From: Nitrospirales bacterium LBB_01
GTDB taxonomy: Bacteria; Nitrospirota; Thermodesulfovibrionia; Thermodesulfovibrionales; Magnetobacteriaceae
Reading direction: 5' to 3'
Assembly (NCBI GenBank): GCA_004376055.2
Contig: CP049016.1
Coordinates: 1,054,001 to 1,118,000, forward strand
Length of the DNA: 64,000 nt
The notes under the pieces were generated by a model. It did no database searches. It was given only the letters and a program-made list of their open reading frames with translations, and was not told the DNA's origin. Numbering within the stretch: position 1 is the stretch's first letter; the number at the start of each line of letters is the position of its first letter. This document shows positions 44,117 through 53,675 of this stretch, in pieces. A program made the position numbers and the translations under genes.

Positions 44117-46090
44117 CTATTTAACCCTGTCGTTATATTCTCGTGTAAGCACCTGTGCAAGGTTACTCTCAGTAAAATCGCCTTTTGTATTATAATAATG
44201 TAATGACGAATCCTCAAGAAGCATCACAACCCCAACATCTGTGGCAGTTATATATCCTTTCTCATAATGTTTAAATCCGGAGTTATTCGTTTTTTTTATA
44301 TTTATTTTTGTAATCGCCTCTATCTTGTTTTTATCAAAATTATATTTTAAACCTCTATCTTCCGGTAAAAATATCGTTTCTTTAAAAATCTTACTATAAA
44401 TTTCAGCAAATTCTTTTCTTGTGTATTTCATCTCTTCACCAAACTCAGAAATGATACAAAGCTCAGGTTTTAAAACCTGAATAAGCCTGCCAAGACCAAG
44501 CCTTCCTAAATGGTTATCATAAAAATGCTCAAACGTTCGATTCTTTTTATAGTTATTCTCGTCCAATTCTATACCACCCAAATGTGCAAGCAATATGATA
44601 GGAGTGTCTTTATACTTTTCTGCCAGTTTGGTATATTCTTCTTCTATTTCATCACTCCAGCCAGTATCACCCGTATAAACCAAAACTTTGCCATTAATCT
44701 CTATTACAAAACCGATAGAATGTCTGTCTGAGATTATATCTTTATGCTTTGCCCTGATTGCTATTATATTTATGTCTTCTTTGGTCTTTGAGTTTCTTTC
44801 TTTTTTCAAAGTTTTTTCATCGTTTTCTTCAATTAGATGAATGTTAAAATTCATTTTTGAACTTAAGTCAAGCATACCTAAGAATTTTTTATTTACGCTT
44901 TGTGAAATATAAAAATTAAGAACTTTTCTTTTTTCATGTTCTATGAATTTTTCCTCTATTTCCTTTTCAGAGATGGCTTCTTGACTCACACCTTTAGATT
45001 TTGCGAGTTCCGCCCTTATTGTGTCCTCACTTTTGTAATCTTTCAACCCTTTCAAATTTTTATTATACGTATGTAAAAGTGTAATTATAGATTCCAAATC
45101 AGATGTATGATCATTATGTGCGTGACTTATTAAGACATAGTCAATCTCAGTGAACTTGTGGTTTGCTCCTTTAAAATTATCTATAAAATTAAACCCGGGA
45201 TCAATTACAATCCCTGTATTCTTTATTTTTAAAAAATATCCGCCGCCTTTGCTTATATAGTAATTATCGGCAATTATCGGTGTGTAAGAATTCCATCTAC
45301 GTAACACCTGCAAATAATTATTGTCCACATCCTCTGGAGGGTCTTTGAGAAATCTTAGAAATTCCTTTTGCTCCTTCAGTATTTCATCTTCGTAGTCTGC
45401 GGTTTTTTCTAAAATCAGAACTAAAGGGTCAGTTTCGTCAGGTTTGCCTTTTTTAGTTTCCTCAGTTTTAGTTCGTACATCTAATACACCTTCAATTTCT
45501 GTCAGATATTTATCCATAATCGAAATATAAAACTGATCTTTTTCTGTTTCAAATAATTCTTTAGCTCGTCTAAAGGCGTTTATTGCTTCGTGGTAATTTT
45601 GGGTTTCATAAAACACTAAAGCAAGATTGTAGTGTGCGCCCGCATATCTATCATCCAGTGCAATGGCTTTTTTGTAGCACTTTTCAGCCTCCTCATAGTT
45701 TTTTAGGTCAGAATAAACATTCCCAAGCCCGATCCATGGGGCCGCAAATTTATCATCCAGTGCAATGGATTTTCTGTAGCACTTTTCAGCCTCGTCATAT
45801 TTTTTTAGGTCATAATAAGCATATCCGAGTCCATGATTTGAAAATGAAAACTCGCTATCTAATTTTAACGATGCTTTAAAAGAAGCTATTGCATCTTCAT
45901 AGGATTTTTGTAAATTAAGTATCATTCCCTCAAAAAACAACTTATATTTTTTAAGGCTGTCATCATGAGCGTTTTCTACTTCATTGATTAATCCATTAAA
46001 GAAAGAAATTCTATCATCTATTTTTGTTATGAACTTGGATTCTTCTAAATACCGCTTACGTATTTCTTCTTCAGTAATCTTTTCAGCCAT
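44117..46090 (-). CDS. TPR-metallo-beta-lactamase fusion protein
   Basis: A 657-residue protein from the ATG at 46090 (GGGAGGAG site); an upstream frame adds five residues. Three clear TPR units (about residues 80-195, with near-identical YDEAEKCYRKSIALDD and YEEAEKCYKKAIALDD) are followed by a charged linker. An MBL domain (about residues 280-610) then shows YVLISHAHNDHTSD as the HxHxDH site, VYTGDTGWSDE and LLAHLGG. A long insertion rich in Lys/Glu separates the first and later metal motifs. The TPR part likely binds a protein partner. The substrate is unknown. It lies beside a broken toxin-antitoxin pair. Confidence 0.85.
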   Translation of the reverse strand: MAEKITEEEIRKRYLEESKFITKIDDRISFFNGLINEVENAHDDSLKKYKLFFEGMILNLQKSYEDAIASFKASLKLDSEFSFSNHGLGYAYYDLKKYDEAEKCYRKSIALDDKFAAPWIGLGNVYSDLKNYEEAEKCYKKAIALDDRYAGAHYNLALVFYETQNYHEAINAFRRAKELFETEKDQFYISIMDKYLTEIEGVLDVRTKTEETKKGKPDETDPLVLILEKTADYEDEILKEQKEFLRFLKDPPEDVDNNYLQVLRRWNSYTPIIADNYYISKGGGYFLKIKNTGIVIDPGFNFIDNFKGANHKFTEIDYVLISHAHNDHTSDLESIITLLHTYNKNLKGLKDYKSEDTIRAELAKSKGVSQEAISEKEIEEKFIEHEKRKVLNFYISQSVNKKFLGMLDLSSKMNFNIHLIEENDEKTLKKERNSKTKEDINIIAIRAKHKDIISDRHSIGFVIEINGKVLVYTGDTGWSDEIEEEYTKLAEKYKDTPIILLAHLGGIELDENNYKKNRTFEHFYDNHLGRLGLGRLIQVLKPELCIISEFGEEMKYTRKEFAEIYSKIFKETIFLPEDRGLKYNFDKNKIEAITKINIKKTNNSGFKHYEKGYITATDVGVVMLLEDSSLHYYNTKGDFTESNLAQVLTREYNDRVK

Positions 46091-46195
46091 CGCTGCTCCT
46101 CCCAAGTGTTATTCAAAAACAGTGTTTCCGATATTAAAAATGAATTTGTTCCCTAATATATGAATATTTTAGCAGAAAGTCAATAGTCTGTATAA

Positions 46196-46855
46196 CTAAC
46201 CTCTTGGATTTTTGGCAATAGTCTCATCAACAGCCTCGTAAACTGTGTCATTGAGGATGTCGTAACCAGAGAGTTTGCCGTAAAACACGGCTCCAGTGTC
46301 TATCACGACTGCATGCTTATACTTATGTACATTCTTGTGCGGGGTATGTCCTACTACGACTCTTTTGCCGTGATAGATGGCATAGTTCCGTTCCCAAAGC
46401 AGAGATTTAGGAGTTGCCGTTGCAACGGTATCTCCTATAGGAATTCCTCCATGTACAAAGACAAAATCCTCTGTTTCGTAATAAAACTCAAGGGATTGAA
46501 CAAAAGGAACGAGTGCGCTTTGGGCAGTTTCATAGTTACCGTAACTTTGGATAGTGCTGATTCCTCCGTTTATAAACCATAGTTGCACATTGTTTGTAGT
46601 TCTGAGTTTAAAGGCTTCAAGGGCAAGGTATTCGTGATTGCCGGCAAGTAAAACAATCTGCTGCGGGTATTTTGTTTTCAGTTCTGATACATAACTGACC
46701 ACTTTATTGCTGTCAGGACCTCGGTCTATATAGTCCCCTATGAATATCAACTGATCCGACTCAGGGTTAAAACATATCACATTTTCCACAAGCTCCACTG
46801 TTACCTCGTAGCAGCCATGAATGTCCCCTATTGCTATTTGTCTTTTAAAGCCCAC
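46196..46855 (-). CDS. PPP-type metallophosphatase
   Basis: A 219-residue calcineurin-like phosphatase. The metal motifs are GDIHGCY, GDYIDRGPDS, GNHEYLA, HGGIPIGD and GHTPHKN, all typical of the bacterial PrpA/ApaH-like Ser/Thr phosphatases. It may dephosphorylate proteins or dinucleotide polyphosphates. It lies 44 bp after the membrane glycosyltransferase gene and may share its transcript. Confidence 0.92.
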   Translation of the reverse strand: MGFKRQIAIGDIHGCYEVTVELVENVICFNPESDQLIFIGDYIDRGPDSNKVVSYVSELKTKYPQQIVLLAGNHEYLALEAFKLRTTNNVQLWFINGGISTIQSYGNYETAQSALVPFVQSLEFYYETEDFVFVHGGIPIGDTVATATPKSLLWERNYAIYHGKRVVVGHTPHKNVHKYKHAVVIDTGAVFYGKLSGYDILNDTVYEAVDETIAKNPRG

Positions 46856-46899
46856 GACTTATGTTATATAAATAACATATTATTTTGCAATCTGGAATT

Positions 46900-48564
46900 T
46901 TACCGCCTTGGATGGTATATGACAAATTCAGATTTTTGATTTATGTGCTGTAATAATAAATCAGCATAAACTGAAACCTCATAATTCAAATCAAGATTTT
47001 TTTTGTTTTTTACAAACGAGTTTAGTTTATCCTTGCCATCTGAGACTTTTGATTTGTATAAAATAATCAAATCAAATTTCTTCTCCGATATTTGATTGTC
47101 AATATAATCAAGAAATTTTTCATTTAAGCTATGAAAATCTTGCGGGAATAATTTTTTCATTGTTGGATTATTAGGCATTATGCTGTCACGGTAATATGTG
47201 AACCCTGAATCATAAACCGTTTTTCCGCTGCTGATTGCGCTTATGCTAAAAGGCGCTGCTACCAGAACATTTTCACTTTCATGTATAAGTGCATTGTACA
47301 GTTTCCACTGTTTCTCTATGGCTTCTGACCGAAATATTGCGGATATATCAAAAGAAAGAATATACGCATGAGACGTCATATATATATACATACAGTAGCA
47401 ATAGCTGGTATAAACGCTTAGAAACAGGAGGAGCAGCGCTGTAGTTTTTAGTTTACTGTTGTTGATTGTCAGTGTAAGTGTAAATATTAGGAAAAAGGGC
47501 AGAAAAAGCTGGAAAAAATATGTCATCCATGCACCGTCACTGCCGCCCAACTTAAACACCAACACAGCCAAAGATGTTAAAGCACAGTACGCAAACAGAG
47601 GCATTTCTTTTGAAAAAAAAGGCTCTTTTATTGTTTTTATGTTAATTTTAATATCTCTGTAATAACTCATGATTTTATTGCTATTAATTTTAAAATTCAG
47701 AATTACCATCAGCAACAGGAATAAAACAAGTCCTGCCGAGTGATTTGAAAAATGTCGGAGTTGAAGCAAGGCATAATTCAGGCGGTAACTGTTTATATTA
47801 ATTTGAAGAAATAAGCAATCGTAGAAATACGACTCATAGTATTTATTTACAAAAATTGCCGACAATAATAAGGTAATAAAAAAGAGTAACAGACATTTAA
47901 CCCCTTTTTCTTTAGAAATGTAGAAAAACACATAAGATATTATTATTAAAACTCCTAAAACAAAATATACCTTTGTGTAGAAACTTAAAATCCCAATAAA
48001 GACACTCAGTACGAGACTTTTCGTAGAGTAGGTACAACGCCATGGGATATAGATGCTTAGTAAAAACAAAAACATCCCAAGACTGTCGGGTCTTGAAAGA
48101 GAGGTCATTGAATAAATCAGCGATACGTACTGTATAATCAGTGCTCCAAATATGTAGAGGAGTTTAATTTTTAAGCGAATCATTATCAAAACAACGATTA
48201 GACATGAAAGAAAGATAAAGACTCCGGTTGTGAATCTATGAGCAAGTAAGAGTAATTTATCACGGTGGACGCCTATGGCAGCAAACAATTTGTAAAATGG
48301 AATTACTGCATAATTATACATAATGCCATACACGTTCATATACATTGGTTGATTGGCAAAATCGTACGGATTCCCACCCCGTAGAATTAAATCTGTGGAA
48401 AGCACCATGCCACCTTCTCTAAGTTCCAACTGGTGAGGGTACATTATAAGACTGATGTGATATTTTAACAGTCTATACAATAAGATGGTAAGGATTATTA
48501 CAAAGGCAAACGTTACGGCATTAAGAAGAAAAACCTTGTCCCTTGTTGTAAAGTATTTAGACAT
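46900..48564 (-). CDS. Multi-pass membrane glycosyltransferase-like protein (GT-C fold)
   Basis: A 554-residue protein from the ATG at 48564 with TTGAGG just upstream. About ten hydrophobic helices are visible. The first periplasmic loop has ELREGGMVLSTDLILRGGNPYD, an acidic and glycine-rich pattern common in GT-C mannosyl/arabinosyl-type transferases. The C-terminal 150 residues are a soluble periplasmic domain. It probably moves a sugar from a polyprenyl carrier. It lies 18 bp after rpoD, an unusual partner. Confidence 0.7.
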   Translation of the reverse strand: MSKYFTTRDKVFLLNAVTFAFVIILTILLYRLLKYHISLIMYPHQLELREGGMVLSTDLILRGGNPYDFANQPMYMNVYGIMYNYAVIPFYKLFAAIGVHRDKLLLLAHRFTTGVFIFLSCLIVVLIMIRLKIKLLYIFGALIIQYVSLIYSMTSLSRPDSLGMFLFLLSIYIPWRCTYSTKSLVLSVFIGILSFYTKVYFVLGVLIIISYVFFYISKEKGVKCLLLFFITLLLSAIFVNKYYESYFYDCLFLQININSYRLNYALLQLRHFSNHSAGLVLFLLLMVILNFKINSNKIMSYYRDIKINIKTIKEPFFSKEMPLFAYCALTSLAVLVFKLGGSDGAWMTYFFQLFLPFFLIFTLTLTINNSKLKTTALLLLFLSVYTSYCYCMYIYMTSHAYILSFDISAIFRSEAIEKQWKLYNALIHESENVLVAAPFSISAISSGKTVYDSGFTYYRDSIMPNNPTMKKLFPQDFHSLNEKFLDYIDNQISEKKFDLIILYKSKVSDGKDKLNSFVKNKKNLDLNYEVSVYADLLLQHINQKSEFVIYHPRR

Positions 48565-48582
48565 CCTCAATTGTCAGCAACA

Positions 48583-49992
48583 TCAGGACGTTAAAATCTT
48601 AAGCGCTCTTAGTCTGCTTGGATGTTTTAACTTTCTCAGCGCTTTAGCCTCAATCTGTCTGACCCGCTCCCTTGTTATAGAAAGATGCCTGCCGACCTCT
48701 TCTAACGTGTGGTCTCTGTCAACGCCAATACCAAAGCGCATCCTTATAACTTTCTCCTCTTTAGCGGAAAGAGTTCTCAACACTTTTTGAACATACTCAG
48801 AGGCCTCGCTTTTTTCGGCATCAGTAAACGGAGAAGGACTGTTTTTATCTCCGATAAAGTCTTCAAGCTCTGTGTCTTCGTCCCCAACCGGAGTTTGAAG
48901 CGCAATTGGGTCCTGAATGGCTCTAAAAACCTCCTCAACTTTTTTAAGCGGCACTTCAAGCTTTTGAGCAATTTCCTCATTTGTCGGCTCTCGCCCCAAC
49001 AACTGTGTTATCTCTCGTGACACCTTTGTGACACGGTTATAAAACTCCATCATGTGAACGGGTACGCGTATTGTCTTTGTTTGATCAATAAGCGCCCTCG
49101 TTATAGCCTGACGAATCCACCATGTGGCATAAGTGCTGAATTTGAAACCTTTTTCATATTTAAACTTATCGACGGCTTTCATAAGCCCAATGTTGCCCTC
49201 CTGAATTAAATCAAGAAGAGGAAGTCCTCTGCCCACATAGTTTTTAGCAATGTTTACGACAAGCCGCAGGTTTCTTGTAATAAGCTCGTTCTTTGCTTTG
49301 CTTACCAACTCATGAGCGCGTGAGAGCCGTTCCCAGTGCTTTTTAAAGAGGTCTATCTTAATGCCCATCTCATTTTCCATTCTTTTGCACTCACCGATTA
49401 TCTCTTTAAGTGTCTGCTCATGCTCAGCTCCCTCAAACTGCTTTGCGGCGACAAGCCGCTTTATTTCCTTAAGTGAGCCGTATGTGTTTATCGTGTTTTC
49501 AAGAATTCGGACGCCCTCGGAAATTTCCTCAAGACGTTCAAGTGTCATCTTAAGCGCCTCCTCTGCCCGTTCATCTTCAAGGAGAGTGTCGTCGCTAAGG
49601 TCAAGACCATCTTCAAACTTCTTAAAAAGAGGAAGCGACACTACAATTTCTTTGATAATTTCACGCCCCTCTTCAAGACTTTTTGCAAGTTCTGTCTCCT
49701 CATCTTTGCTTAGTATGGAGATATCACCCATTGAGTGAAAATATGCCTGTACGAGGTCTTCAGTCTTTTCGTATCCTTCAACCTCCTCCTCAGCCTCTAT
49801 CATGGCGGCAGCCCGCTCCTGATCGACGACCTTCACTCCCATATCCTGCAGAAGGTCCATCAAGTCTTCTATCTCATCCGGTGAAAAATACTCCGAGGGC
49901 AACGCATCATTTATCTCGTCAAACGTCAACGTACCGCGCTTTTTGCCTATGCTTATTATCTCTTCAAATATGTCCTTTTCCTTCATTGTCAT
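48583..49992 (-). CDS. rpoD: Primary sigma factor RpoD
   Basis: This 469-residue sigma-70 directs RNA polymerase to housekeeping promoters. Region 1.1 is present (LTFDEINDALPSEYFSPDE), then 1.2 (EDLVQAYFHSMGDI), region 2 (NLRLVVNIAKNYVGRG, GFKFSTYATWWIRQAI), region 3 and region 4 with the HTH HLSITRERVRQIEAKALRKL. It is shorter than E. coli RpoD because the non-conserved insert is small. The ATG at 49992 follows GGAGAG; an in-frame ATG two codons later is also possible. It is single-copy and outside the duplication. Confidence 0.96.
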   Translation of the reverse strand: MTMKEKDIFEEIISIGKKRGTLTFDEINDALPSEYFSPDEIEDLMDLLQDMGVKVVDQERAAAMIEAEEEVEGYEKTEDLVQAYFHSMGDISILSKDEETELAKSLEEGREIIKEIVVSLPLFKKFEDGLDLSDDTLLEDERAEEALKMTLERLEEISEGVRILENTINTYGSLKEIKRLVAAKQFEGAEHEQTLKEIIGECKRMENEMGIKIDLFKKHWERLSRAHELVSKAKNELITRNLRLVVNIAKNYVGRGLPLLDLIQEGNIGLMKAVDKFKYEKGFKFSTYATWWIRQAITRALIDQTKTIRVPVHMMEFYNRVTKVSREITQLLGREPTNEEIAQKLEVPLKKVEEVFRAIQDPIALQTPVGDEDTELEDFIGDKNSPSPFTDAEKSEASEYVQKVLRTLSAKEEKVIRMRFGIGVDRDHTLEEVGRHLSITRERVRQIEAKALRKLKHPSRLRALKILTS

Positions 49993-50233
49993 TGCTCTCC
50001 AATATTTTCAGGATGATTTTCTTTAGGGACGCCGCCCAGGCCTACTCTTTAATCCTCATCAACCGTCTAAATGCCTTATTGCCTCCTATAAAACTCTCTT
50101 TTATCGCAAACACAAACTCTCATTATAGCATAATAATAAAAAAATTTCACAAACATTTTATATATCGGTAATTTTTTTTAAGGATTAAGGCAAGATTGCA
50201 AAGAAATATAAGTTGAAGGCACAAATAAATTAA

Positions 50234-50468
50234 AATACTTATCGTGTTAACTCCGGCAGATGGTGTTCTGTCAGTTAATGGCACATAAAAAAGGACTGGA
50301 TTCCCGCTCGGGGGCGGGAATGACAAAGGAGTAGGCTGGAATGACAAAAGGAGAGTACTCTTCTTTTGTCTGTTATTCCTTTACAGGGGAATCCCCTTTA
50401 GGGGAGTGTCATTCCTGCGAAAGCAGGAATCCAGTTTTTTATAAACAGAGTTAATTACAAAAGCAAAT
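50234..50468. mobile_element. MITE/REP-like element (235 bp, expanded core)
   Basis: This lies in the 498-bp gap between rpoD and the PseI-like gene. The left end shares GTTAACTCCGGCAGATGGTG with the element at 26394, and the right end has the related AGAGTTAATTAC. Between the two shared hairpins is an extra insertion containing a further hairpin (AGGGGAATCCCCTTTAGGGG). The rest of the gap has AT-rich upstream sequence of rpoD with no clear gene. Confidence 0.65.
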
Positions 50469-50490
50469 AAATTAAATTTTAAGAAAAATA

Positions 50491-51543
50491 TCAATCTTCA
50501 ACAATATCCCAGCTAAGCGGTGTGCCTCTTTTAATATCTACTTTTGCCCGCTTTGTGAGTATCTCGGTTAAATATTTTGGCGGAAGCCCATAGGCCGGTC
50601 TTATGGATTGTACATTTTCCGTTGTAAATGCCTCGTGAGCGCGCATATCTTTGACGACAAACAGTGAGCGCGCATGTTCACGGCTTTTTTTAACGGCTGA
50701 GGAAATATCGTATGTTACGTTACCAAGCGCTGCCTCCGTCTCCCTTATGCCGTTAACCATACGGCGAAATGCCTCAGGGTCAAGCGAAAACGCCGAATCA
50801 GGCCCACCCAGTGCTTTATCCAATATGAAATGTTTCTCTATTATATGTGCTCCTAAGGCTGTTGCTGCTATCGGCGCACTTATGCCTGGTGTGTGGTCAG
50901 ATAGCCCCGTTACTGTGTTTAGGGTTTCTCTTAAATGTTGGATGGTTTTTAAATTTATCTCGCTATACGGAGTTGGGTAAACGCTTGAACACTTAAGGAA
51001 CGCTATTTTGTCATTTCCAGCCTTTTTACAGGACTGATGTGCCTCCACTATCTCATCAAATGTTGCAACACCGGTTGAGATTATTACCGGCTTTCCTTTA
51101 CTTGCAACGTATTCAATTAGAGGCAAATCTGTAATCTCAAAGGATGCTATCTTATAAGCCGGCACGTTTAGGTTTTCAAGAAAATCCACCGATGTCTTAT
51201 CAAACGGTGAAGAAAACCAGATGAGACCAACATCCAGCGCTTTTTTCACTAATTGCGGGAACCACTCCCACGGGGTAAATGCCTCCGAGTATAGCTCATG
51301 CAGAGTTTTACCATCCCAGATGGTTCCCTGCTTAATCTTGAAGTAGTCATTGCAGCAGTCTAAAGTGATTGTGTCGGATTTATATGTTTGAAATTTCACC
51401 GCATCAGCGCCAACATCTTTTACCGCCTCTATGGTTTTAAGTGCAATATCAAGGTCTTGTCTGTGGTTAGCCGATAGCTCTGCCACGATAAAGACGGGGT
51501 CGCCTGCCCCAACACTTCTGCCGCTTATGGTTATATGCTGCAT
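50491..51543 (-). CDS. Pseudaminic/sialic acid synthase (PseI/NeuB-like)
   Basis: A 350-residue enzyme that condenses PEP with a modified hexose to form a nonulosonic acid. The TIM barrel domain (about residues 1-270) shows FIVAELSANH, AVKFQTYKSDT, WFSSPFDKTSVD and ISTGVATFDEI, and the C-terminal SAF domain starts near SLFVVKDM. ELSANHRQ and the FDKTSVD wording favour PseI over NeuB. The product would decorate flagellin, LPS or capsule. A HAD phosphatase lies 6 bp upstream in the same direction and may remove the 9-phosphate or a related group. Confidence 0.9.
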   Translation of the reverse strand: MQHITISGRSVGAGDPVFIVAELSANHRQDLDIALKTIEAVKDVGADAVKFQTYKSDTITLDCCNDYFKIKQGTIWDGKTLHELYSEAFTPWEWFPQLVKKALDVGLIWFSSPFDKTSVDFLENLNVPAYKIASFEITDLPLIEYVASKGKPVIISTGVATFDEIVEAHQSCKKAGNDKIAFLKCSSVYPTPYSEINLKTIQHLRETLNTVTGLSDHTPGISAPIAATALGAHIIEKHFILDKALGGPDSAFSLDPEAFRRMVNGIRETEAALGNVTYDISSAVKKSREHARSLFVVKDMRAHEAFTTENVQSIRPAYGLPPKYLTEILTKRAKVDIKRGTPLSWDIVED

Positions 51544-51549
51544 AATAGT

Positions 51550-52242
51550 TTAACGGAAATACTCCGTAAGACTTCTTATGATAACACGGTGTCCATTAGA
51601 TTTTACAGGTGCAATTTCTGGATTTATGAGGTTTTCGTCATCTCTTACTATCTGAATCCCTTGTATGCCACATGCCTCAGCTCCGATAAAATCCTTTGTC
51701 GGATTATCGCCAACATACACACACCCAGAGGATGAGCTTAAACCGAGGATGTTAAGCGCAATCTGAAAAGGTACATGCGATGGTTTCCAGTAATTAGCAC
51801 CGAGACTATCTGTGTAAATTATTACATCAAACAAGGGCTGAATCTTAAGTGCGTTAACCTTATTTTGCTGTACAGAGGTCATTCCATCGGTAATGACGGC
51901 TGTCTTTACGCCGGAATTACGCAGTTTTTTAATTACCGGCACCACATCATCATAGAGCTGGATGTCAGGCTTATGGTTTCTGTATAGGTAGAGGAGCGTA
52001 AGCACATTTTCACAGCTTAATTTACCGATTTCATAAAGGATATTGTCAAACACCTTACCGCGCCCGTCAGATTTTAGAATTTCAAGCATCCGGCTGAATA
52101 TGAAATCACTGTCCTCAGAAAACTCCCTGCCTAAGTACTCTGCGACAACCCTAAAACCGCTCCTTACGAACATCATCTCAGGATAGAGAGTGTCGTCAAT
52201 ATCAAAAATTGCCGCTTTGTAAAAATCCATACGCATGAGCAT
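51550..52242 (-). CDS. HAD-superfamily hydrolase
   Basis: A 230-residue phosphatase. Motif I is IFDIDDTLYP, motif II has TDGMTS, a Lys lies in YWKPSHVPF and motif III is VYVGDNPTKDF. It has an alpha-helical cap like the NANP-phosphatase and YjjG types. Three in-frame ATGs lie within the first 15 bp, so the start is uncertain by a few residues. It immediately precedes the PseI-like gene, which suggests a step in nonulosonic acid synthesis. Confidence 0.88.
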   Translation of the reverse strand: MLMRMDFYKAAIFDIDDTLYPEMMFVRSGFRVVAEYLGREFSEDSDFIFSRMLEILKSDGRGKVFDNILYEIGKLSCENVLTLLYLYRNHKPDIQLYDDVVPVIKKLRNSGVKTAVITDGMTSVQQNKVNALKIQPLFDVIIYTDSLGANYWKPSHVPFQIALNILGLSSSSGCVYVGDNPTKDFIGAEACGIQGIQIVRDDENLINPEIAPVKSNGHRVIIRSLTEYFR

Positions 52243-52302
52243 TTTAGTTTGTTTTTTTATCTAAGTCAAGGTTTTCTAAGAAAGTGTGTATGCAATATAT
52301 GC

Positions 52303-52308
52303 TATAAT
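52303..52308 (+). promoter_or_regulatory. Extended -10 box for a probably leaderless mRNA
   Basis: TGCTATAAT is an extended -10; TATAAT ends 5 nt before the GTG at 52314, so the transcript would start at or next to the start codon. Confidence 0.55.
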
Positions 52309-52313
52309 AAGGT

Positions 52314-53675
52314 GTGCCTATAGTAAATAAAGCAACTCCAATTAGAAATTTTCTTTATGTTATGCTATTTGTGGGAATGCTTGCCACTATAATCTGCGGC
52401 TCTGATACTTTCTGTAGTGCTCTGGAGGGTGCCACTGACAGCTCAGTAATTTATACGAACGTTTATTCTAATGGCAGCGGTAACGTGCTGATAAAAATTA
52501 CATCTCCTGCAACTACCCGTTACACAGAAGGGGCGCCTGTCATTATCTATATTCCTGCCACTGATATGGAACCAGTTACTTTTTCTGACAATACATATAT
52601 TAACAGCCTTGGGTTTATTACGGTTGAGTTTTTGTGGCCCGATCATACAACAAATATAGAAGGTATAGATGTTACGAGTGAAGGGGTTTTTGATTATGGA
52701 GGCCAAAACACAATTTTGGCATTAAGAGACGTAGTTCTTTTTATTCTTGGAGTAACTAAAAATACTGACGGCTTCTATATTAGCGATATTCTATCCGTTA
52801 CACCCCTTTTAAGTGATGTCGGTATTTATGCTTATTCCCACACAGGGATGGAGGCCACTAATCTTTTGGCACGGCATGGCTCTGCTATAAAAAATCTGGC
52901 ATATTTGGTTACGATGGAATCTCCAACTGAGGATAAGATGTTTGCCATGGAGGTTGGCAATTACGATTACCAGGGTATCCCCACTTATAATCCTTATTAC
53001 AATTATCCGAACAACTATGGTTCTAATGGTTTAAATCTGGATTATACGACCCTTGGCTGGTGTGTTGACGTGAATCTTTACCCAGAGGGACGCCCATGTT
53101 TTAACTCTAAGACTTCTAATCCTTTTGTTCTTAGTAGTGAGTTTCAAACCATGTTTGGAAAACGAGTATATTCAGCGCCTTTAACTGATGCTCTTTATAA
53201 AAACGTCTTTATTTCAGGGCAATGGCCTCTTGATGTGGCTACCCCGGATGAGGCAGCGCTATTGTGGTCTTATAGGTCGGTCAGTCGTTTGTATCCACTA
53301 TTAGTTTCAATGAATCTGGAAACTAAGATAATGCTTGTTTTCACTGCCCACGACCATGTTCAGACAGCAAAAGACAAACCACACATACATCAGGCTTACG
53401 ATGGATTTCATAAGACGGCAGGTTTATGGGTAAGATTAAACCCTGATAGTTCCTACATGAAGCTCACCGACTCATCCCTGAATACATCCCAGATACCCGA
53501 TAATGACGCAAACACGGAACCCACAGACTGGCAATTCTCAGAGTTCTGGGGATATTCCACATCGGTCACAACCTTCAACCATAAAAAACCATTTGCCGCT
53601 ATACTGGAAATGGCCGACCGGGTTTATATGAATGATTGGAGTAACAATCTCCAGGATGTTCTTGTAAACTATTAA
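52314..53675 (+). CDS. Secreted protein of unknown function, alpha/beta-hydrolase-like
   Basis: A 453-residue protein with an N-terminal signal segment (about residues 12-35). I recognise no named family. The segment IYAYSHTGMEATNLLARHG looks like a nucleophile elbow (Ser-His-Thr-Gly), and LVFTAHDHVQ plus KPHIHQAYDGFH would supply Asp and His in late positions, as in alpha/beta hydrolases. It is rich in Tyr and Asn. GTG is the only upstream start and sits behind an extended -10, so the message is probably leaderless. It is oriented against the flanking sugar genes, and its stop abuts the ATP-grasp stop with no gap. Confidence 0.75.
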   Translation: MPIVNKATPIRNFLYVMLFVGMLATIICGSDTFCSALEGATDSSVIYTNVYSNGSGNVLIKITSPATTRYTEGAPVIIYIPATDMEPVTFSDNTYINSLGFITVEFLWPDHTTNIEGIDVTSEGVFDYGGQNTILALRDVVLFILGVTKNTDGFYISDILSVTPLLSDVGIYAYSHTGMEATNLLARHGSAIKNLAYLVTMESPTEDKMFAMEVGNYDYQGIPTYNPYYNYPNNYGSNGLNLDYTTLGWCVDVNLYPEGRPCFNSKTSNPFVLSSEFQTMFGKRVYSAPLTDALYKNVFISGQWPLDVATPDEAALLWSYRSVSRLYPLLVSMNLETKIMLVFTAHDHVQTAKDKPHIHQAYDGFHKTAGLWVRLNPDSSYMKLTDSSLNTSQIPDNDANTEPTDWQFSEFWGYSTSVTTFNHKKPFAAILEMADRVYMNDWSNNLQDVLVNY

